64,000 bases of DNA. Source: an uncultured Bacteroidales bacterium (GTDB lineage: Bacteria; Bacteroidota; Bacteroidia; Bacteroidales; F082). Positions 50,509-60,436 of the stretch are shown one piece after another. The notes beneath the pieces were generated by a model, which did no database searches, was not told where the DNA came from, and was given only the letters and a program-made list of their open reading frames with translations. The stretch covers positions 1 through 64,000 of the forward strand of contig CAMHJX010000009.1 of assembly GCA_946185535.1 (NCBI GenBank), written 5' to 3'. The position numbers and the translations under genes are program-made. Each line of letters opens with the position of its first letter. The stretch's first letter is position 1.

Positions 50509-52446
50509 CTAAAACCTAAACTCCCCCATCACCTCAAAACTCCTGCCCGGCATAGCCCTCCAAATCACATTCTGGTAATCTTTGTCGGTGAGGTTGTTGC
50601 AGCGCAACTCGATGCGGAACTTCTTAATTTGCTTGCCTATGGCAACATGATGCAACACATACGAAGGAAGGTCGTAGGCAAAGAACTCCTGTTCATTATA
50701 TGAAGTGCTGCGGCGACCCGTCACCTCAACGGTGTAACTCAGGTTCCAGGTCTTCCACTGTGTGTTGAGAAACACATTGGCATGGTGACGCGGAATGTAA
50801 ATCAACTGCTTGCCATTGGTGCCTTGGGCATAGGCCTTCACGCTCTCGTCGGTGGTGACGGTGAAGACATAGTTGCCCGACATCGTGACTTTCCAATTTT
50901 CCTTAACAAAGGCAGCATCAATGTGGTTCTCGATGCCGCGTGCATACACCTTGGCCACATTTTCAGGCACCCAGAATCGGTAGGAAGTCGGCATCCACTG
51001 AATCCAGTTCCTCACATTGGAAAAATAGCCTCCTGTGCGCAAATCCAGTTTGAACGAACCTTTTTGAAGACCGTATTTTAAAGCTAAATCAACCGTGCGA
51101 CCATTTTCAGGAAGCAGGTCGGGATTGCCTCCAGGATACCAGTAGAGGTCGTTCAACGAAGGATTCCTGTAGTTGTGGCTATAGCCCAAGGTGAAACTCA
51201 TGGCCTTATAGAACGGCAGTTGATAGGACAATGTCGCCGTTGGGAAGAAACCCATGGCCTTGCCGTCAGTCCAGTCATAGCGTGCCGTGAGGTTGAGTTG
51301 GGCGCAATCGAAAGGCTCACCGCTGACGGCAGCATAGGCTGACACCAAATTGCGCCGTTTCTCGCCTTCATAGTTGTTGCTCCTCACCTGCTCGTTGTCC
51401 CATTGCAGCTTGGCTTTCAATGTCCAGCTTTGGTAAAGCTGCTGCTCCAAATTGGCGATTTGGTGTAGAATCAAGGCATGGTTCTCCGAATTAATAAAGG
51501 TGACCGTATCGTCGGTGACGGGATTGCGCGTCAAGAGAAAATAGCGTTGGTTTTCCACGAAGGCCGCCGACTTCAGCTGTAGGTTTCCTGTCTCCCAAAA
51601 AGTCTTGAAGGACACGAAGTTGCGCGAGAAGTTGTCGCGCGTCCATTCCTCCAAGTTCACGTTGAAAACGTTGGGCATGATGGGCGGCAGGTTGCGGTTA
51701 TTCCATTGGTTCCACGAGGAGACGGAAACGACGCTCTTGCCCAGCAACACGCTCATCTCAGGCATCACGCCAAAATCAACGAAGTCGGCATTGCGCTGCT
51801 TCATCTTCTCATGCGGTATGGTGGCGAGGTTTTCGTACTCAAAGTCGTTGTCGGACGAATTGCGGTAGGCTTTCAAACGGAACGAAAACTTTTTGCCATA
51901 GTGGCCCACCGTGACGAAGCTGCCAAGGGTGTTGAAACTGCCGTAGGTCTGCTTCAAGTCAAGCAAAAGCCCATCGCCGAAGTGGTGCGTATTGTCGATG
52001 TTGACCGCGCCGCCCAAGCCGCCACTATTGTTGGAGGTGCCGCTACCCCAGTTGAGGCTGACGTCATCGGCCAAAAACACGGGAATAGTGCTGAAGTCGA
52101 CCTGCCCGAGGCTGGGCGCATTGAGCTGGAAGCCGTTCCATAGCACCAAGGTGTGGCTGGCCGTCGTTCCACGAAACGAAGCCGTGGAAGTGCCGCCAGG
52201 CCCGTAGGTCTTGATGAAGACGGGGCTATGCTGAATCAACAAATCAGAGAGGCTCGAAGTGCTTTTGGATTGCAGCACGAGTGTGTCGAGCTTGCGCGCC
52301 ACCAAAGGCTTCAAAGTCTCCACCGATTCTTTGTCGCCAATCACCTCGACTGATTTCAGCATAATAGTATCTTGGGCATGAAGCTGCGAAAGCGTCATGC
52401 CCAACGATAACAATAAAAAACCAATTATTCTAAGATGACGGTTCAA
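50509..52446 (-). CDS. TonB-dependent receptor (BtuB-like size)
   Basis: 645 residues with signal peptide MNRHLRIIGFLLLSLGMTLS then QLHAQ. The plug domain (about 30-160) contains LSDLLIQHSPVFIKTYGPGG, STASFRGTTASHTLVLWNGF and GSGTSNNSGGLGGAVNI; the rest is a 22-strand-type barrel ending MPGRSFEVMGEFRF. There is no SusC-type carboxypeptidase-like extension and no SusD neighbour, so a cofactor or metal ligand is more likely than a glycan. The start overlaps the MORN gene stop by ATGA. Confidence 0.93.
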   Translation of the reverse strand: MNRHLRIIGFLLLSLGMTLSQLHAQDTIMLKSVEVIGDKESVETLKPLVARKLDTLVLQSKSTSSLSDLLIQHSPVFIKTYGPGGTSTASFRGTTASHTLVLWNGFQLNAPSLGQVDFSTIPVFLADDVSLNWGSGTSNNSGGLGGAVNIDNTHHFGDGLLLDLKQTYGSFNTLGSFVTVGHYGKKFSFRLKAYRNSSDNDFEYENLATIPHEKMKQRNADFVDFGVMPEMSVLLGKSVVSVSSWNQWNNRNLPPIMPNVFNVNLEEWTRDNFSRNFVSFKTFWETGNLQLKSAAFVENQRYFLLTRNPVTDDTVTFINSENHALILHQIANLEQQLYQSWTLKAKLQWDNEQVRSNNYEGEKRRNLVSAYAAVSGEPFDCAQLNLTARYDWTDGKAMGFFPTATLSYQLPFYKAMSFTLGYSHNYRNPSLNDLYWYPGGNPDLLPENGRTVDLALKYGLQKGSFKLDLRTGGYFSNVRNWIQWMPTSYRFWVPENVAKVYARGIENHIDAAFVKENWKVTMSGNYVFTVTTDESVKAYAQGTNGKQLIYIPRHHANVFLNTQWKTWNLSYTVEVTGRRSTSYNEQEFFAYDLPSYVLHHVAIGKQIKKFRIELRCNNLTDKDYQNVIWRAMPGRSFEVMGEFRF

Positions 52447-53231
52447 TTCTTCTTCACATCCTTTTTAGCATCCAATTTAATGCCCTTCTTGACTTCCTTA
52501 TCCACCTTCTTATTCAACTCTTTCTCCTTGTTTCTGATCTCCAACTCCTTCTTCACCTCTTGTTGCTTCTTGAGTTCCTTCTCTTTATCAACCTGAGGTT
52601 TTTCCTTTTGGGCGTAGGTCTTCTCCTTACCTTGCAGTTTACCATTCTTGTAAGAGGCTTCCTTCTTGAGAGAACCGTCCTCATAGAACGACTGCTGGAG
52701 ACCGTTGAACTGGCCGTCCTTATACTCTATGGTCATCTTCTTGACACCGTTCTCATAGAACCAAGTCGTCAGGCCATTGCGGAAGCCATCCTTGTATTGT
52801 GCCACCTCAAGGTTGCCACCCTTCTCATAGCAAAGCACCTGCTTGCCGTCCAGGACACCGTTTTTATAAGTGTTCATCTTCGAGAGGCGACCGCCACGGA
52901 ACCACTCGCTGCATTGTCCTTCGAGCATATCGTTCTTATACTCAGCCTTTTTCGAAATCGAACCCGTCTTGTCGATCTCAATATAAACGCCGTTTTTCTT
53001 ACCGTTTTGGTAATTCACAATCTTCTTGGGCAAATAGGTGTTGTTGTTGAAATACTCAATCCAAGTACCTTCTTTCTTTCCATTCACGACATTACCCTCG
53101 ATGGTGCATTCACCGGCATTGGTCGTAAACATTCCGTTTTGGGCTTTAGAAACATCCACGCTTTCAATGGTTTGCGCGAACATAGGCATGGCAAACAAAG
53201 CCATTGCAATGATAATCAAAGTTTTACGCAT
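52443..53231 (-). CDS. Exported MORN-variant repeat protein with Lys-rich tail
   Basis: 262 residues with signal peptide MRKTLIIIAMALFAMPMFAQ. About seven MORN-variant (YwqK-like) repeats follow, such as NGKKEGTWIEYFNNNT, NGKKNGVYIEIDKTG, NGVLDGKQVLCYEKGG and DGFRNGLTTWFYENGV. The C-terminal about 60 residues are a highly charged coiled coil of Lys/Glu. Such proteins are sometimes labelled antitoxins by annotation transfer; nothing here supports that. It is coupled to the TonB receptor gene. The -7 is TAATTTTG (53264-53257). Confidence 0.85.
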   Translation of the reverse strand: MRKTLIIIAMALFAMPMFAQTIESVDVSKAQNGMFTTNAGECTIEGNVVNGKKEGTWIEYFNNNTYLPKKIVNYQNGKKNGVYIEIDKTGSISKKAEYKNDMLEGQCSEWFRGGRLSKMNTYKNGVLDGKQVLCYEKGGNLEVAQYKDGFRNGLTTWFYENGVKKMTIEYKDGQFNGLQQSFYEDGSLKKEASYKNGKLQGKEKTYAQKEKPQVDKEKELKKQQEVKKELEIRNKEKELNKKVDKEVKKGIKLDAKKDVKKN

Positions 53232-53460
53232 TTCTCTTTTCTTTTTAATGATTGGACAAAATTATAAAATTCACGGCAAATGGACGCAATTTTCATGCAA
53301 ATATTTCAGAATTCGTTTTTTTTTCGGAATTTCGCGTCGTCAATCGCCTCTGGCTTCTGGCTTTTGGCCTTTGGCAGCCACACAAAAAAGGATATGTTTT
53401 CTACTTGTCATAAAGCTGCCAATTGCCGGTAGTCAATAGCCAGTAGCCAAAGAAAATCCT

Positions 53461-53760
53461 ATGAAAAAAATCGAAGTCAAAAACTTTAAGCTCTACACCA
53501 CGGCAGTCATTAGCATTGAGTGGAAACAGGAACTGCTCAACGTCAACCTCGACCTCGCCATGATGCTCAAGATGATGCGTATGGAAGGCCTCACCGAAGC
53601 CGACATCGAGCGTTACAGCAAAAACGGACAGCCTATCCCCTTCAAGAAGGTCACACTCATCCTCTTCCAGGACGACAACAAGCCCGGGCAATACTATACG
53701 GACGAGTCGTTCTGCGAAGACGACGACCCGACGGTGTTTTATGTGGAGATTAAGGAATAG
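53461..53760 (+). CDS. Small protein of unknown function
   Basis: 99 residues, cytosolic, MKKIEVKNFKLYTTAVISIE...LDLAMMLKMMRMEGLTEADIER then a Tyr/Asp/Glu-rich end. GC-rich third positions like neighbouring core genes support it as a real gene. I recognise no family. It is isolated between two word-repeat regions; no promoter motif was found. Confidence 0.7.
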   Translation: MKKIEVKNFKLYTTAVISIEWKQELLNVNLDLAMMLKMMRMEGLTEADIERYSKNGQPIPFKKVTLILFQDDNKPGQYYTDESFCEDDDPTVFYVEIKE

Positions 53761-53763
53761 TTT

Positions 53764-53846
53764 TAGTGACTATGGCTTATGACAATGGCCTATGGCTGCC
53801 CTCATGTGAAGGCAAGCCATAGGCCATTAGCCATGTGCCATAGTCT
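53764..53846. repeat. Intergenic palindrome of the ATGACAATGGC family
   Basis: GACTATGGCTTATGACAATG...GGCTGCC pairs imperfectly with GGCAAGCCATAGGCCATTAG then CCATGTGCCATAGTC, between two convergent genes. Confidence 0.65.
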
Positions 53847-53848
53847 AA

Positions 53849-56119
53849 TTAATGCAGGCTCTTAATGTACTCGTCAATGGCTTTCGCGGCTTTCTTGCCG
53901 GCGCCCATGGCGAGGATGACCGTGGCGGCACCACTCACCGCATCGCCACCGGCAAAGATGCCGGGACGTGATGTGGTACCCACTTCGTCAGCCACGATGC
54001 AACCCTTCTTGTTCAATTCGAGATTACGTGTCGTGCTGCCAATCAACGGGTTCGGCGAGGTACCGAGGGCCATAATGATCATATCGACATCGAGGACGAA
54101 CTCCGAGTCTTTGATTGGGACAGGGCTACGGCGGCCAGAGGCATCTGGCTCACCCAGTTCGCATTTCACGCACTTGAAGCCTTTCACCCAGCCGTTTTCA
54201 TCGCCCAGCACCTCAACGGGAGCCGTCAACAAGTCAAAGATGACGCCTTCTTCCTTGGCATGGTGCACCTCCTCCACTCTCGCAGGCAACTCGGCCTCGG
54301 AACGACGGTAGACGATATGCACCTCTGAGCCAAGACGCAAGGCTGTACGCGCAGCGTCCATGGCAACATTGCCACCACCGACCACTGCAACTTTCTTACC
54401 CACAAAATTCGGGGTCTGATAGCCTTCCTTATAGGCGAAAAGCAGGTTGTTACGGGTCAGAAATTCGTTGGCAGAGACCACACCGCAGAGGTTCTCGCCA
54501 GGCACATTCATCATCATCGGGAAGCCAGCGCCCGAGCCGACGAAGACAGCCTCAAAGCCTTCGCGTTTCATCAACTCATCGATGGTGATAGTGCGACCGA
54601 CAACCACGTCCTTTTCGAACTTGGCACCCAACTTACGCACGCTTTCCACTTCTTTCTTTACAACAGTTTCCTTTGGCAGACGGAACGACGGGATACCATA
54701 CATCAACACGCCACCCAACTCATGCAAAGCCTCGAAGATGGTGACATCGTAACCCATCGACAACAAATCCTTGGCGCAAGTCAAACCTGAAGGACCGCTA
54801 CCGATGATGGCCACCTTGTGACCGTTCGGGATGCTCTGGCTGCTGAAATGCAGGTCGTGCTCGATAGCATAGTCGCCGACGAAGCGCTCCAGCTTGCCGA
54901 TGGCGATAGGCTCGAATTTCTTTCCCATCACGCAGGCACCTTCGCACTGGGTCTCCTGCGGGCACACACGACCGCAGACGGCAGGAAGAGCCGAGTCGCA
55001 GCTGATGACACCGGCAGCGCCCTCAAAGTCGCCTTGGGCAACACGGGCGATGAAGTCAGGGATATCAACATTGACAGGACAATGCTCCACACACTGCGGG
55101 CTCTTGCAGTGCAGGCAACGCTGGGCCTCCATGATGGCCATGTCGGCTGAATAACCCAAGCACACCTCGTCGAAATTGTGAGCGCGAATCTCGGGCTTCT
55201 GTTCCGGAACAGGCACACGTTTTTTCTTGTCGAAGGTCTCTTCCGAGATGCCTCCGATATGGCACTTATGGCCTTCCGCCTTCTCCTCGGCTTGGAGTTG
55301 CTTGCGCGTCACCACATTATTATACATGGCCTGACGCTTCATGGCTTCGTCGAAGTCGACGTCACGACCCAGGAACTCGGGACCATCGATGCAGGTGAAC
55401 TTGGTCTTGCCAGCGATACTCACACGGCAAGCACCGCACATACCCGTGCCGTCGACCATAATCGAGTTGAGTGACACCGTGCAACGGATGCCCAACTCCT
55501 CGCAGGTCTTGGTGGCAAACTTCATCATGATCATAGGACCAATAGCGACAGCCTCGTCATACTGCTTGCCACTGGCAACGAGTTGGCGCAGCACGTCGGT
55601 CACCAAGCCCTTGCGACCCGTGGAGCCGTCGTCGGAAGTGACATACAAGTTACTGACTTCAGCCAATTCCTTTTCGAAGATGAGCAGGTCCTTGGTACGG
55701 GCACCAATGATACAGTCGGCTGTGGCACCATGGTCGTTCAACCACTTCACCTGAGGATAGATTGGTGCAATACCCACACCACCGCCGATGAAGACGAACG
55801 AGCGTTTACGCAGTTCCTCAGCCGTCATCGTGGCAAACTCTGAGGGCTTGCCCAAGGGGCCTACGATGTCAGCGAAGCGGTCGCCTTCCTTGTATTCAGC
55901 CATCTTTTTGGTGGACTCACCGATAGCCTTGAACACGATGGTCACCGTTCCCCTGACGCGATGGTAGTCGCTGATGGTCAACGGGATACGTTCCGAGTGA
56001 TCTTCCATCTTGACGATAAGGAACTGACCCGGAAGAGCCGAATGGGCAATACGCGGTGCATAGACGTCCATGAGGTAGGTCTCGGCCGCGAAGGTTTCTT
56101 TGTGTATAATCTCGAACAT
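53849..56119 (-). CDS. Fused NfnAB-type ferredoxin:NAD(P) oxidoreductase / glutamate-synthase-like flavoprotein
   Basis: 756 residues. Residues 1 to about 280 are a ferredoxin-NADP reductase/PyrK-like unit: FAD site ERIPLTISDYHRVRGT, NAD site FIGGGVGIAPIYPQVK, and [2Fe-2S] cysteines in GTGMCGACRVS...FTC. From about 300 on is a GltD/NfnB-like unit: cysteine clusters CLHCKSPQCVEHCPVN and CGRVCPQETQCEGACV, FAD site VAIIGSGPSGLTCAKDLLSM, and NADPH site VAVVGGGNVAMDAARTALRL. It probably exchanges electrons among ferredoxin, NADH and NADPH. The two halves are separate genes in many bacteria. The -7 TATATTTG is at 56171-56164. Confidence 0.92.
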   Translation of the reverse strand: MFEIIHKETFAAETYLMDVYAPRIAHSALPGQFLIVKMEDHSERIPLTISDYHRVRGTVTIVFKAIGESTKKMAEYKEGDRFADIVGPLGKPSEFATMTAEELRKRSFVFIGGGVGIAPIYPQVKWLNDHGATADCIIGARTKDLLIFEKELAEVSNLYVTSDDGSTGRKGLVTDVLRQLVASGKQYDEAVAIGPMIMMKFATKTCEELGIRCTVSLNSIMVDGTGMCGACRVSIAGKTKFTCIDGPEFLGRDVDFDEAMKRQAMYNNVVTRKQLQAEEKAEGHKCHIGGISEETFDKKKRVPVPEQKPEIRAHNFDEVCLGYSADMAIMEAQRCLHCKSPQCVEHCPVNVDIPDFIARVAQGDFEGAAGVISCDSALPAVCGRVCPQETQCEGACVMGKKFEPIAIGKLERFVGDYAIEHDLHFSSQSIPNGHKVAIIGSGPSGLTCAKDLLSMGYDVTIFEALHELGGVLMYGIPSFRLPKETVVKKEVESVRKLGAKFEKDVVVGRTITIDELMKREGFEAVFVGSGAGFPMMMNVPGENLCGVVSANEFLTRNNLLFAYKEGYQTPNFVGKKVAVVGGGNVAMDAARTALRLGSEVHIVYRRSEAELPARVEEVHHAKEEGVIFDLLTAPVEVLGDENGWVKGFKCVKCELGEPDASGRRSPVPIKDSEFVLDVDMIIMALGTSPNPLIGSTTRNLELNKKGCIVADEVGTTSRPGIFAGGDAVSGAATVILAMGAGKKAAKAIDEYIKSLH

Positions 56120-56240
56120 AATGATATGGAATATGAGTTAGTTTTTGCGAGAAAATTATCTTGCAAATATAGTGATTTTATGAAATCAAAGATTCGACGG
56201 AGTCAAATTTCAAAGAAAATCACACAAAATTGCACAAAAA

Positions 56241-56266
56241 AAGCCCCGAGTTTCCTCGAGGCTCCG
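56241..56266 (-). terminator. Intrinsic terminator of the TPR gene
   Basis: Minus strand AGCCTCGAG, GAAA loop, CTCGGGGCT then seven T. Confidence 0.85.
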
Positions 56267-56289
56267 TAAATCCATGGGTAAAATCAAGC

Positions 56290-57462
56290 TTATTTGTTTT
56301 CCAAGGCCTTGACTTCTTCCATCATGTTCAACTTCACATAGATGGAACGCAACACGTTCTTCACATCATCTGAAGGCTGGGCATCGTAGGCTTGCTTCAG
56401 ATACGGCAGACCCGTACGAAGCAGTTCGTTGCCTTGCTCAATCAGGCTGTTGTACTGATCCTGTTCCTTCTTCGAGAAACCGGTGATTTCGTTGGCCTGT
56501 TCGATGTACTTGTTGGCCATCGTGGTGTAAAGCACGCCGATGTTGTAGGTGGCATCGTAGTAGTCGGGCTTGATGCTGAGGGCTTGCTCGTAGTACTGAC
56601 GAGCCTTGTCGGTGTCATAAAGACCTTCATTGGACTCATCACCGTAGATGGTGCCAAGCACGAAGAGCAGCTGAGCGTTATTGGGGTCGAGCTCAAGAAG
56701 TTTGGTAAGGTCTTGCACAGCTTCAGCGCCCTTGCCTTCCTTCAGATAGGCGTTCACCTTTTCAAGAATCAGGTTGGCGTCGCTGGGATCCTTTTCCAAA
56801 CCAGCATTGATCATGGCCATGGCTTGTTCGGCATTGCCCAGACCGTTGTAGCAAGCGGCAAGGTGACGGTAAAGATCGGCAGTTTCCGTTCCATTATTCT
56901 TCACCTCGGTGAAATAACCCAGAGCCGTGTTGTAGTCTTCAGCTCTCAAAGCGGAAGTGGCGGCCAAATTCAACATCTCGTTGGCATCAGCACTACCAAG
57001 CGACTTGGCGATGTCGTAAGCCTTCTTGAACATGGGAGCGGCCTCGGCAAACTTACCAGCATTGTAGTCATCGGCACCTTTAGTATAATAGGTGGTCATG
57101 ACTGAACCTACACGCTGATAGATTTCCATTTTGTTGTCCTCAAGGAAATCAGGGTTCTTCATGCAGTTCATCAGCGATTCGTAGACGACTTCCAAAGCAT
57201 TGGGAGCCTTAGCCATCAGGGCTTCATCACCCGATTGGATAACATTCTGGTAGATGGCGGCACGATACAACCAAGCCTGGGATTGGTCGTTGGGCTTCAT
57301 GCCAAGGAATTGTTCATGATTGACGCATTTGTCAATAGAAGCCATGGCCTTTTCGTATTGGCCATTCTTGTTGTACATGAATGCATCGGTTCTGTCTTTC
57401 TTTTGGGCCATCATCACGTTGGCAGTGAGGGCGATGACCAGCAAAATCATTACTTTTTTCAT
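56290..57462 (-). CDS. Exported tetratricopeptide-repeat protein
   Basis: 390 residues with signal peptide MKKVMILLVIALTANVMMAQ. TPR units are seen throughout, for example AFMYNKNGQYEKAMASIDKC, YNAGKFAEAAPMFKKAYDIA, ADLYRHLAACYNGLGNAEQA then MAMINAGLEKDPSDA, and DLTKLLELDPNNAQLLFVLG. It is a periplasmic scaffold of unknown partners. Monocistronic, with a terminator. Confidence 0.9.
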   Translation of the reverse strand: MKKVMILLVIALTANVMMAQKKDRTDAFMYNKNGQYEKAMASIDKCVNHEQFLGMKPNDQSQAWLYRAAIYQNVIQSGDEALMAKAPNALEVVYESLMNCMKNPDFLEDNKMEIYQRVGSVMTTYYTKGADDYNAGKFAEAAPMFKKAYDIAKSLGSADANEMLNLAATSALRAEDYNTALGYFTEVKNNGTETADLYRHLAACYNGLGNAEQAMAMINAGLEKDPSDANLILEKVNAYLKEGKGAEAVQDLTKLLELDPNNAQLLFVLGTIYGDESNEGLYDTDKARQYYEQALSIKPDYYDATYNIGVLYTTMANKYIEQANEITGFSKKEQDQYNSLIEQGNELLRTGLPYLKQAYDAQPSDDVKNVLRSIYVKLNMMEEVKALENK

Positions 57463-57606
57463 TTTCTCAATTATTTAAAGTTTGACAATTTCGTTATGGT
57501 TATTCTTTTCTATAGCAATTATTGTTCCAAAGTGGTTTGAATTGCCTCCCATGTCATTCCTACGTAGGCATGTGCGTAAGCGGGAATCTATGGGAGGCTA
57601 TTCTCA

Positions 57607-60249
57607 TTAGTTATTCTCTTCTTCAGTTTCATTCAGCCCTTCGACTCCTTCGACAGAGTCATTATTTTCGGTCGGCCCTTCGACAGGCTCAGGGGCCTCG
57701 GTTCCATCAGGGGTCGGTCCTTCGACAGGCTCAGGGGCCTCGGTCTCTTCGGGTTCATCCTCATGCTCCACCTTGGTGACAGCTGCAATCTCATCGGTGC
57801 CGCGAAGGTCGATGAGCTTCACGCCTTGAGTGGCACGACCCATCACACGCAGCTTACTGACAGCCATACGGATGACGATGCCCGACTTGTTGATAATCAT
57901 CAGGTCTTCATCATCGGTCACACCCTTGATGGCGATGAGGTCGCCGGTCTTGTCGGTGATGTTCAAGGTCTTCACGCCCTTCGCGCCACGGTTGGTGATG
58001 CGGTAGTCCTCGATGTCGGAACGTTTGCCGAAGCCCTTTTCAGAAACGACCAGAACGGTCTGTTGCGGGTCGTTGATGCACACCATGCCGATGACTTCGT
58101 CTTCGGGCGAACCTAATGTGATGGCTTTCACACCCGTAGCGGTACGACCCATCGGGCGGACGGTCTGCTCGTTGAAGCGGACGGCCTTGCCTGAACGCAC
58201 AGCCATCAGCACCTCGTCGTTGCCACTGGTGAGGCAAGCCTCCAGCAGTTGGTCATCCTCGCGAATGTTGACGGCGATGATGCCATTTTGGCGGATGTTC
58301 TTATAGGCGGCCAAGTTGGTCTTCTTGATGATACCCTTCTTGGTGCAGAGGATGATGTAGTTGTTTTCAAGGTAGTCCTCATCGCTCATGCTCTTCACGT
58401 TGAGGTAAGCCATCACCTTGTTGTCCTTGTCGAGCGGCAACAGGTTTTGGATGGCGCGGCCCTTGCTGTTCTTGCCTTCTTCAGGAATCTCGAAAGCCCT
58501 GAGTTTGTAGCACTTACCTTGCTCGGTGAAGAAGAGCAGATGGTTGTGGTTGGTAGCGGTGAAGATATGTTCAATGAAGTCAGTGTCGCGGGTGGCGGAG
58601 CCTTTCGAGCCCTTGCCGCCACGGCTCTGCACGCGGTATTCGGTCAGCGGGGTGCGCTTGATGTAACCAAGGTGCGAGATTGTGATGACCACGGCATCGT
58701 CGGCGATGATGTCTTCCATGCGGAACTCACCAGCGGCGGGCACAATACTCGTGCGGCGAGCATCGCCATATTTTTCTTTGATGACGGTCAGTTCGTCCTT
58801 GATGATCTGGAACTGCAATTCCTCATTTTGTAGAATTTCGTGGAAATGCTTGATGCGTTCGTGGATTTCATCCAACTCGTCCAAAATCTTCTTGATTTCG
58901 AGACCAGCCAACTGACCGAGGCGGTAAGCCACGATGGCGCTGGCTTGGGGGTCGTCGAAGCCGAACTTATCCATGATGGCCTGTTTGGCTTCAGGTGTAC
59001 CGCCTTTACAGGCACGAATGGTGGCAATGATTTCGTCCACAATGTCGATAGCGCGGGCCAAACCTTCCAAGATATGGGCGCGGTCTTCGGCTTTCTTCAG
59101 CTCGAAGCGCATGCGACGCAGGATGATTTCGTGACGGTGGGCCACAAAATGCTCAATCAGCTGCTTGAGGTTCAAAGTATAAGGACGGCCGTTGACCAAA
59201 GCCACGTTGTTCACATTGAACGAGCTCTGCAACGGAGTCATCATAAACAGTTTGTTCAGCACCACGTCAGGGTTGGCATCGCGTTTCAGTTCATACACCA
59301 CGCGGATACCTTTTCTGTCTGACTCATCGCGGATGTCGGCCAGGCCTTCAAGCTTCTTCTCGTTGACGAGGTCGGCGGTCTTCTTGATCATTTCGGCCTT
59401 GTTGACCTGATAAGGTATAGAGGTGGCAATGATGCGCTCATGGCCGTTGTGTTCCTCAAAGTGGGTCTCGCCGCGGAGGACGATGCGTCCCCTACCCGTC
59501 TCAAACGCCTCGCGCACACCTTCGTAACCATAGATAACGCCTGCAGTCGGGAAATCGGGGGCCTTGATATATTGCATCAGTTCCTGTGTGGTGATTTCAC
59601 GGTTGTCGATATAGGCGATGATGCCGTCGACGCATTCACTGAGGTTATGGGGAGCCATATTGGTGGCCATACCCACGGCGATACCATTGGTGCCGTTGAC
59701 CAACAAGGTAGGAATCTGCGTAGGAAGCACGGTAGGCTCCTGCAACGAGTCGTCAAAGTTGTTCTGGAAGTCGACGGTGTCCTTGTCGAGGTCGTCGAGC
59801 ATCTCTTCTGCAATCTTCTGGAGGCGTGCCTCAGTGTAACGCATGGCGGCGGGGCTGTCGCCATCGACCGAACCGAAATTACCTTGGCCATCCACCAAAG
59901 GATAGCGCAATGACCACGATTGTGCCATACGCACCATAGCGTCATAGACCGACGAGTCGCCGTGCGGGTGGTACTTACCGAGCACCTCACCAACGATACG
60001 GGCTGACTTCTTGTAGCCACTGCGTGAGGTGACACCCAGTTCTTTCATGCCATAAAGCACGCGACGATGCACGGGTTTGAGGCCGTCGCGCACATCGGGC
60101 AAGGCACGTGAGATGATGACGGACATCGAATAGTCGATGTAAGCCGACTTCATCTGGTTCTCAAGATTGACTTTGATTATTTTTTCTCCTGAGAGTTCTT
60201 CAGGCATTTCTCCCTGATTTTCAGGATTGTTGATATTGTTATCGTCCAT
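57607..60249 (-). CDS. gyrA: DNA gyrase subunit A
   Basis: 880 residues. Winged-helix domain with quinolone region [10 protein letters not shown] (S99 and D103 correspond to E. coli Ser83 and Asp87, both wild-type), catalytic Y138 in [10 protein letters not shown], coiled-coil tower, and C-terminal beta-pinwheel with a GyrA-box-like [10 protein letters not shown] (Ser where Arg is usual). The last about 45 residues are an acidic tail with two copies of [11 protein letters not shown] encoded by mini-repeat C. The -7 TATCTTTG is at 60294-60287. Confidence 0.97.
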   Translation of the reverse strand: MDDNNINNPENQGEMPEELSGEKIIKVNLENQMKSAYIDYSMSVIISRALPDVRDGLKPVHRRVLYGMKELGVTSRSGYKKSARIVGEVLGKYHPHGDSSVYDAMVRMAQSWSLRYPLVDGQGNFGSVDGDSPAAMRYTEARLQKIAEEMLDDLDKDTVDFQNNFDDSLQEPTVLPTQIPTLLVNGTNGIAVGMATNMAPHNLSECVDGIIAYIDNREITTQELMQYIKAPDFPTAGVIYGYEGVREAFETGRGRIVLRGETHFEEHNGHERIIATSIPYQVNKAEMIKKTADLVNEKKLEGLADIRDESDRKGIRVVYELKRDANPDVVLNKLFMMTPLQSSFNVNNVALVNGRPYTLNLKQLIEHFVAHRHEIILRRMRFELKKAEDRAHILEGLARAIDIVDEIIATIRACKGGTPEAKQAIMDKFGFDDPQASAIVAYRLGQLAGLEIKKILDELDEIHERIKHFHEILQNEELQFQIIKDELTVIKEKYGDARRTSIVPAAGEFRMEDIIADDAVVITISHLGYIKRTPLTEYRVQSRGGKGSKGSATRDTDFIEHIFTATNHNHLLFFTEQGKCYKLRAFEIPEEGKNSKGRAIQNLLPLDKDNKVMAYLNVKSMSDEDYLENNYIILCTKKGIIKKTNLAAYKNIRQNGIIAVNIREDDQLLEACLTSGNDEVLMAVRSGKAVRFNEQTVRPMGRTATGVKAITLGSPEDEVIGMVCINDPQQTVLVVSEKGFGKRSDIEDYRITNRGAKGVKTLNITDKTGDLIAIKGVTDDEDLMIINKSGIVIRMAVSKLRVMGRATQGVKLIDLRGTDEIAAVTKVEHEDEPEETEAPEPVEGPTPDGTEAPEPVEGPTENNDSVEGVEGLNETEEENN
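57674..57741. repeat. Two direct copies of mini-repeat C in the gyrA 3' end
   Basis: CCCTTCGACAGGCTCAGGGG (57676 on) and TCCTTCGACAGGCTCAGGGG (57718 on); a degenerate third, CCCTTCGACTCCTTCGACAG, is near 57637. Confidence 0.8.
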
Positions 60250-60286
60250 TTTAGGGTTCTAATTTTCTCTTTTATAAATAGGGGTG

Positions 60287-60294
60287 CAAAGATA
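60287..60294 (-). promoter_or_regulatory. -7 element of gyrA
   Basis: TATCTTTG on the minus strand, about 38 bp before the ATG. Confidence 0.65.
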
Positions 60295-60352
60295 GGGATT
60301 TTTTGGATAGGTTTGACAAAACCATGGGAAAAACTCACATGAAGGTTTCCCA

Positions 60353-60401
60353 TAAAAACAAAAAAGCACCACAAAGTCGACATTACTATCGGCTTTGTGG
60401 T
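60353..60401 (-). terminator. Intrinsic terminator of the BspA-like gene
   Basis: CACCACAAAG and CTTTGTGGTG with a 15-nt loop; T-rich tract on the minus strand after it. Confidence 0.8.
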
Positions 60402-60436
60402 GTTGTAGAGGAGCTATCATTACGTCTCCACAAGGT

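Noticed and set aside
52443-53231. MORN-repeat protein as an antitoxin
   Set aside because: It has an export signal and is coupled to a TonB receptor; no toxin gene is nearby.
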